DNA of 28,326 nucleotides. It comes from Ichthyophthirius multifiliis (lineage: Eukaryota; Ciliophora; Oligohymenophorea; Hymenostomatida). Both the position numbers and the translations under genes were made by a program. Shown in pieces: positions 25,411 to 28,326 of this stretch. Numbering within the stretch: position 1 is the first letter of the stretch; every line of letters starts with the position of its first letter. The stretch is from positions 1 to 28,326 of the forward strand of contig NW_004085869.1 of NCBI RefSeq assembly GCF_000220395.1. Reading direction: 5' to 3'. Below the pieces are notes generated by a model that made no database searches, was not told where the DNA came from, and saw nothing but the letters and a program-made list of their open reading frames with translations.

Positions 25411-26029
25411 ATATAATTTATTATAAATTAAAAAATATTTTTATTAAATTACATAAAATATAGACTAATATTCAAGTTTTGATTATGAATATTAATTATA
25501 AGTAAAATAATATTAATTTTATATTAATAAAATAAAGTTTTATATTTATATATACATATATATTTACTTTAAATTGATTATTTTTTGTTATGTTATATTT
25601 TTTAAATATAAATATATGTATTTTAAAATAATAATATTTTTATAAATGAAAATATTATATTTTTGAAATAAATATTAATAAAAAATTGTATTTTCATAAA
25701 ATTATCTTAAAATTTTTAAAAATAAAAATTAAAAAATATATTAAATATCTAAAATTAATATTTATTTTATTTATTTTATATATATATATATATTTTTAAT
25801 ATAAATATAAATATAAATATATATTATATATATAAATAATTATAGATTTATAAATATAATATATATTTATATTTTTATTTTAATAGACATTATTATTTTA
25901 TATATATTTATTAAATATATTTTTTTAATAAAAAATATAAATTTTATTTATTTAAATAAAATATAATTTTTATATTATTTATATTCTAAATAATAAACTT
26001 TTTATTTAAATAAATTATGTTATATATAT
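25411..26029. other. AT-rich spacer
   Basis: A/T low-complexity DNA; nothing recognised. Confidence 0.6.
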
Positions 26030-26665
26030 TTATTATCATTTAGTGATATATATCTTTTACCATACTTCGTTTTGCATTTGGTAATTCTTCTAAAGTATTA
26101 CAACTAATTTTAAAAGATTTACCATTTTTGCATTATGAAGCTCCATAGTTATAAAAATTAACACTAATTTTCATATATTTTTTTCTAATTTACCTTAATT
26201 AAAGTTTACAAAGCCATGACTAGGTCCTATACTATTCAGAAATTTAAAACATTATCTTAAACTAATTAATTATTATATGAATCCTATATATAAGATACAT
26301 ATCTATGAAAATCAGATTATTTTCCTCTAGTTCTGTCTCTATTAATGTATCATGATTCTCCAAAATTTTAATTCTTTTATTTCAAATCTCATATTTCAGA
26401 TTTCGGGATAATTTTTATTAAATGAGAATAATATTCAATCACTAACTATAAAGCTTTATCTCAGGCAGCAATTAGAATTTATTCTAAGGATTATAAGGCA
26501 ACCTACGGGGATATCTAAATATTCTTAATAAGAGGGGGAGGAAGGATTGGGTTTATATATGTTGATTTATTTTATTTTATCGTTTTCATATATTTGACTA
26601 AATACTTATAAAACAAAAATAAAATTATTAATAATAGGGCGGGTTATTATTAATTCTTTGTAGAT
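26030..26665 (-). pseudogene. Antisense M8 pseudogene, catalytic core deleted
   Basis: On the minus strand from about 26665: a signal-peptide relic (the ATTAATAATAACC block, ATG lost), a C-rich run matching the Glu-Ser-Ile-Pro-Pro segment, TTTAGATATCC near 26510-26520, a TATTCTCATTTAATAAAA block near 26420-26440, ATCCCGAAATCTGA near 26400-26410, then GIGPSHGFVNF-like codons near 26210-26225. The next recognisable block is the late cysteine region (Tyr-Asn-Tyr-Gly-Ala-Ser near 26140-26150), followed by CNTLE near 26090 and a fading Asn-Ala-Lys block near 26070. Roughly 200 codons, including HEXXH and the third His, are missing between them. It is a dead copy and the third antisense remnant of the array. 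Confidence 0.8.
26532..26551 (+). other. G-rich patch inside the antisense remnant
   Basis: A 20-base segment on + with G runs of 5, 2, 2 and 3 in a neighbourhood that is otherwise about nine-tenths A/T. It corresponds on the minus strand to the proline-coding CCCCC segment of the family and seems to have expanded after the copy died. Confidence 0.6.
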
Positions 26666-27840
26666 TTATTTTATTTATTATTAATATTATTTTGTTATAT
26701 TTATTATGTGCTTTTATTTTATGATATTTATTTTTTTGATAATTAATATTATTTATCAAACAAATGTATATTTTTATTTTATGATTATTTGTTATTTAAT
26801 AAAAATCTAATATATTTTAAATAAATATATTATATTATATAGCAAATTTATTATTTATTAATAAAATAAATAAAATGTAAATAATATAGATTAATATAAT
26901 TTGAATAAATCTTATTATTTGATAAAATATGATAATTATATAATAAAAATAATTTATAATTATTATTAATACAAAATAAATTTTAATTTATAATGAAATT
27001 TGTATTCAAATAAAAAAAATTAATTTTTTTTCCTTTATCATTTAGTTTTTTAAAAATTTAGTCATTTAAAAAAATCATATTTAAAAATTTTTAATTTATA
27101 TTAATTTAGTATAAATTAAAAATAATAAGATATATAATTAAAATTTTCCCCTTTATAATAAAAAATAATGAATTAATGATTTTTTTGTTAATTACAACAA
27201 GTAATAAAATATTATTTTTATTTTTATATGAAAATAACAAAAATATTTTGAATAAATATTTTTTAAAATTAAAATTGTATTAGCTTTATTTATAAATTGA
27301 TTTAAAAAAAAAAATAAGAATTATGTTTTAGATTTGATTATAAGTTAAATTATAAATTAATTTTATATAAAACAATATTTTTTAAAAAATTACTTTTATT
27401 ATTTATATTATATATTAAAATATAAATTTACATTAAAAAAAAATATTTTATATATTTAATATAATAAATTTAATATTATTTATATATTCATTTAATCAAT
27501 ATTAATTTTACTTAATATTTATATATATATTAAATTTCACTACATTTAAATGTCTTTATGTCTTTTAAATAATTTTTTTTTAATATCTTAATTTTAAATA
27601 AATAATACATTTTATTAATATTTATCTATTTATTTACATTATTAATATATAAAATAAATTGTTATAAAATTATTTTTTTTAAAATGATGATGTGTTAAAA
27701 CATATACAATTTTAATTAATATTTATATATTATTAATTAAAAAAATAAACTCTTTAAGTACTTTAAAAATTTTGATTTAGAAAAAATATTAATCAAAATA
27801 AATAATATAAATCAAATTAATAAAAAAAGTTAATTAAAAA
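26666..27840. other. AT-rich spacer upstream of last copy
   Basis: A/T low-complexity DNA between the 5' ends of the antisense remnant and the last sense copy. Nothing recognised. Confidence 0.55.
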
Positions 27841-28326
27841 ATGTAAAAACTTACAATAATCCTATTAATTAATAACCTTTGCTTTTGGTCTAAAAGTCCT
27901 CGAACACAAATGTGGCCATGATAAATTTAGAGAAAACTATAAATATGAATCAATCCACCCACCAGATACTGTTGAAGAATCTTCAGATATTCGTAATTTA
28001 TAAGTTAAATAAGCTCGTAATATGATAATTACCTACAATATGGATTATTTCAAACCTTTAGCTACTTCTGCTTTGAAAGATAAGCTAATTTAAATAACCT
28101 ATAACTGCTAGAAAGCTATAAATTTGGCAACTCAATATTTTTCTCGTTTAATAAAAATAGTAACAAAAAAGAAACAGATATGAGATATAAATACAGTAAT
28201 AAATAATGTGGATTAGTTACAATTCCTATTATAGACAAAACTTAGGGAAAAATTCTGATTTACATTTATATATATCATATACAGTTGAACCAGGTAATAA
28301 TACTTTAGCTCATGCTTCTTGGTGTT
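27841..28326 (+). pseudogene. M8 metallopeptidase copy, 5' part, frameshifted and cut by window end
   Basis: Begins ATG-TAA-AAA-CTT, the second Lys of the family replaced by a Gln codon. An extra A near 27867 shifts the frame inside the signal peptide, giving TGA at 27919 after 26 codons. In the shifted frame the family resumes: EHKCGHD, the ESIHPPD block, SSDIRN, ARNMIITYN, and YFSRLIKI. A second frame change falls in the A run near 28163-28170 and a third near 28245-28252. The last bases encode ASWC, placing it near copy D. The zinc site lies beyond the window. Three shifts in under 500 bases argue for a pseudogene, although all three sit in A/T runs where base counts can be wrong. Confidence 0.75.

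Noticed and set aside
26532..26646. Telomere or chromosome-breakage signal from G-rich bases
   Set aside because: No tandem GGGGTT or CCCCAA units are present, and the G-rich bases align with the proline segment and signal-peptide region of the M8 family.

Overview
This window is extremely AT-rich DNA from a ciliate nuclear genome. In the genes, TAA and TAG stand inside otherwise intact reading frames and align with each other at conserved codons; only TGA ends a gene. That is the ciliate (Tetrahymena/Paramecium-type) code with TAA/TAG read as glutamine. By eye, spacers are roughly 90-95% A+T and genes about 70-75%. This points to a very AT-rich oligohymenophorean ciliate such as Ichthyophthirius or a Tetrahymena relative; the exact species is inference. 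Under the standard code the window looks almost gene-free, which is misleading.

The content is essentially one gene family: a tandem array of secreted zinc metallopeptidases of the leishmanolysin/GP63 type (MEROPS M8). The evidence is an HEXXHxxGF zinc motif, a downstream Ser-His-Trp third ligand with the Asn-Glu-Tyr-Met Met-turn, an HxCxHD cysteine-switch-like motif after the signal peptide, and a C-terminal EGF-like cysteine module. Six sense (+) copies begin at 3023, 8635, 13430, 17970, 22360 and 27841, a period of about 4.4-5.6 kb. Copies A (3023-4546), B (8635-10176) and C (13430-14989) are uninterrupted single-exon genes of 507, 513 and 519 residues. Copy D (22360-23926) is complete except for one frameshift near residue 77. 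The copy at 17970-19060 is a heavily decayed pseudogene with its active site lost. The copy at 27841 runs off the window end and carries at least three frameshifts.

Interleaved in the spacers are three antisense remnants of the same family: 6910-7300 (catalytic-domain fragment), 19835-21245 (near full length, riddled with lesions) and 26030-26665 (catalytic core deleted). All better-preserved copies are on + and all antisense copies are dead, the signature of a birth-and-death multigene array with ancient inverted duplications.

The remaining spacer is AT microsatellite, homopolymer and low-complexity DNA. Two less AT-rich islands (about 11690-12640 and 24940-25410) read as protein-like in the ciliate code and may be an unrecognised multi-exon gene and a gene fragment; neither is assigned. 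No tRNA, rRNA, CRISPR array, telomeric repeat or recognisable transposase was seen.
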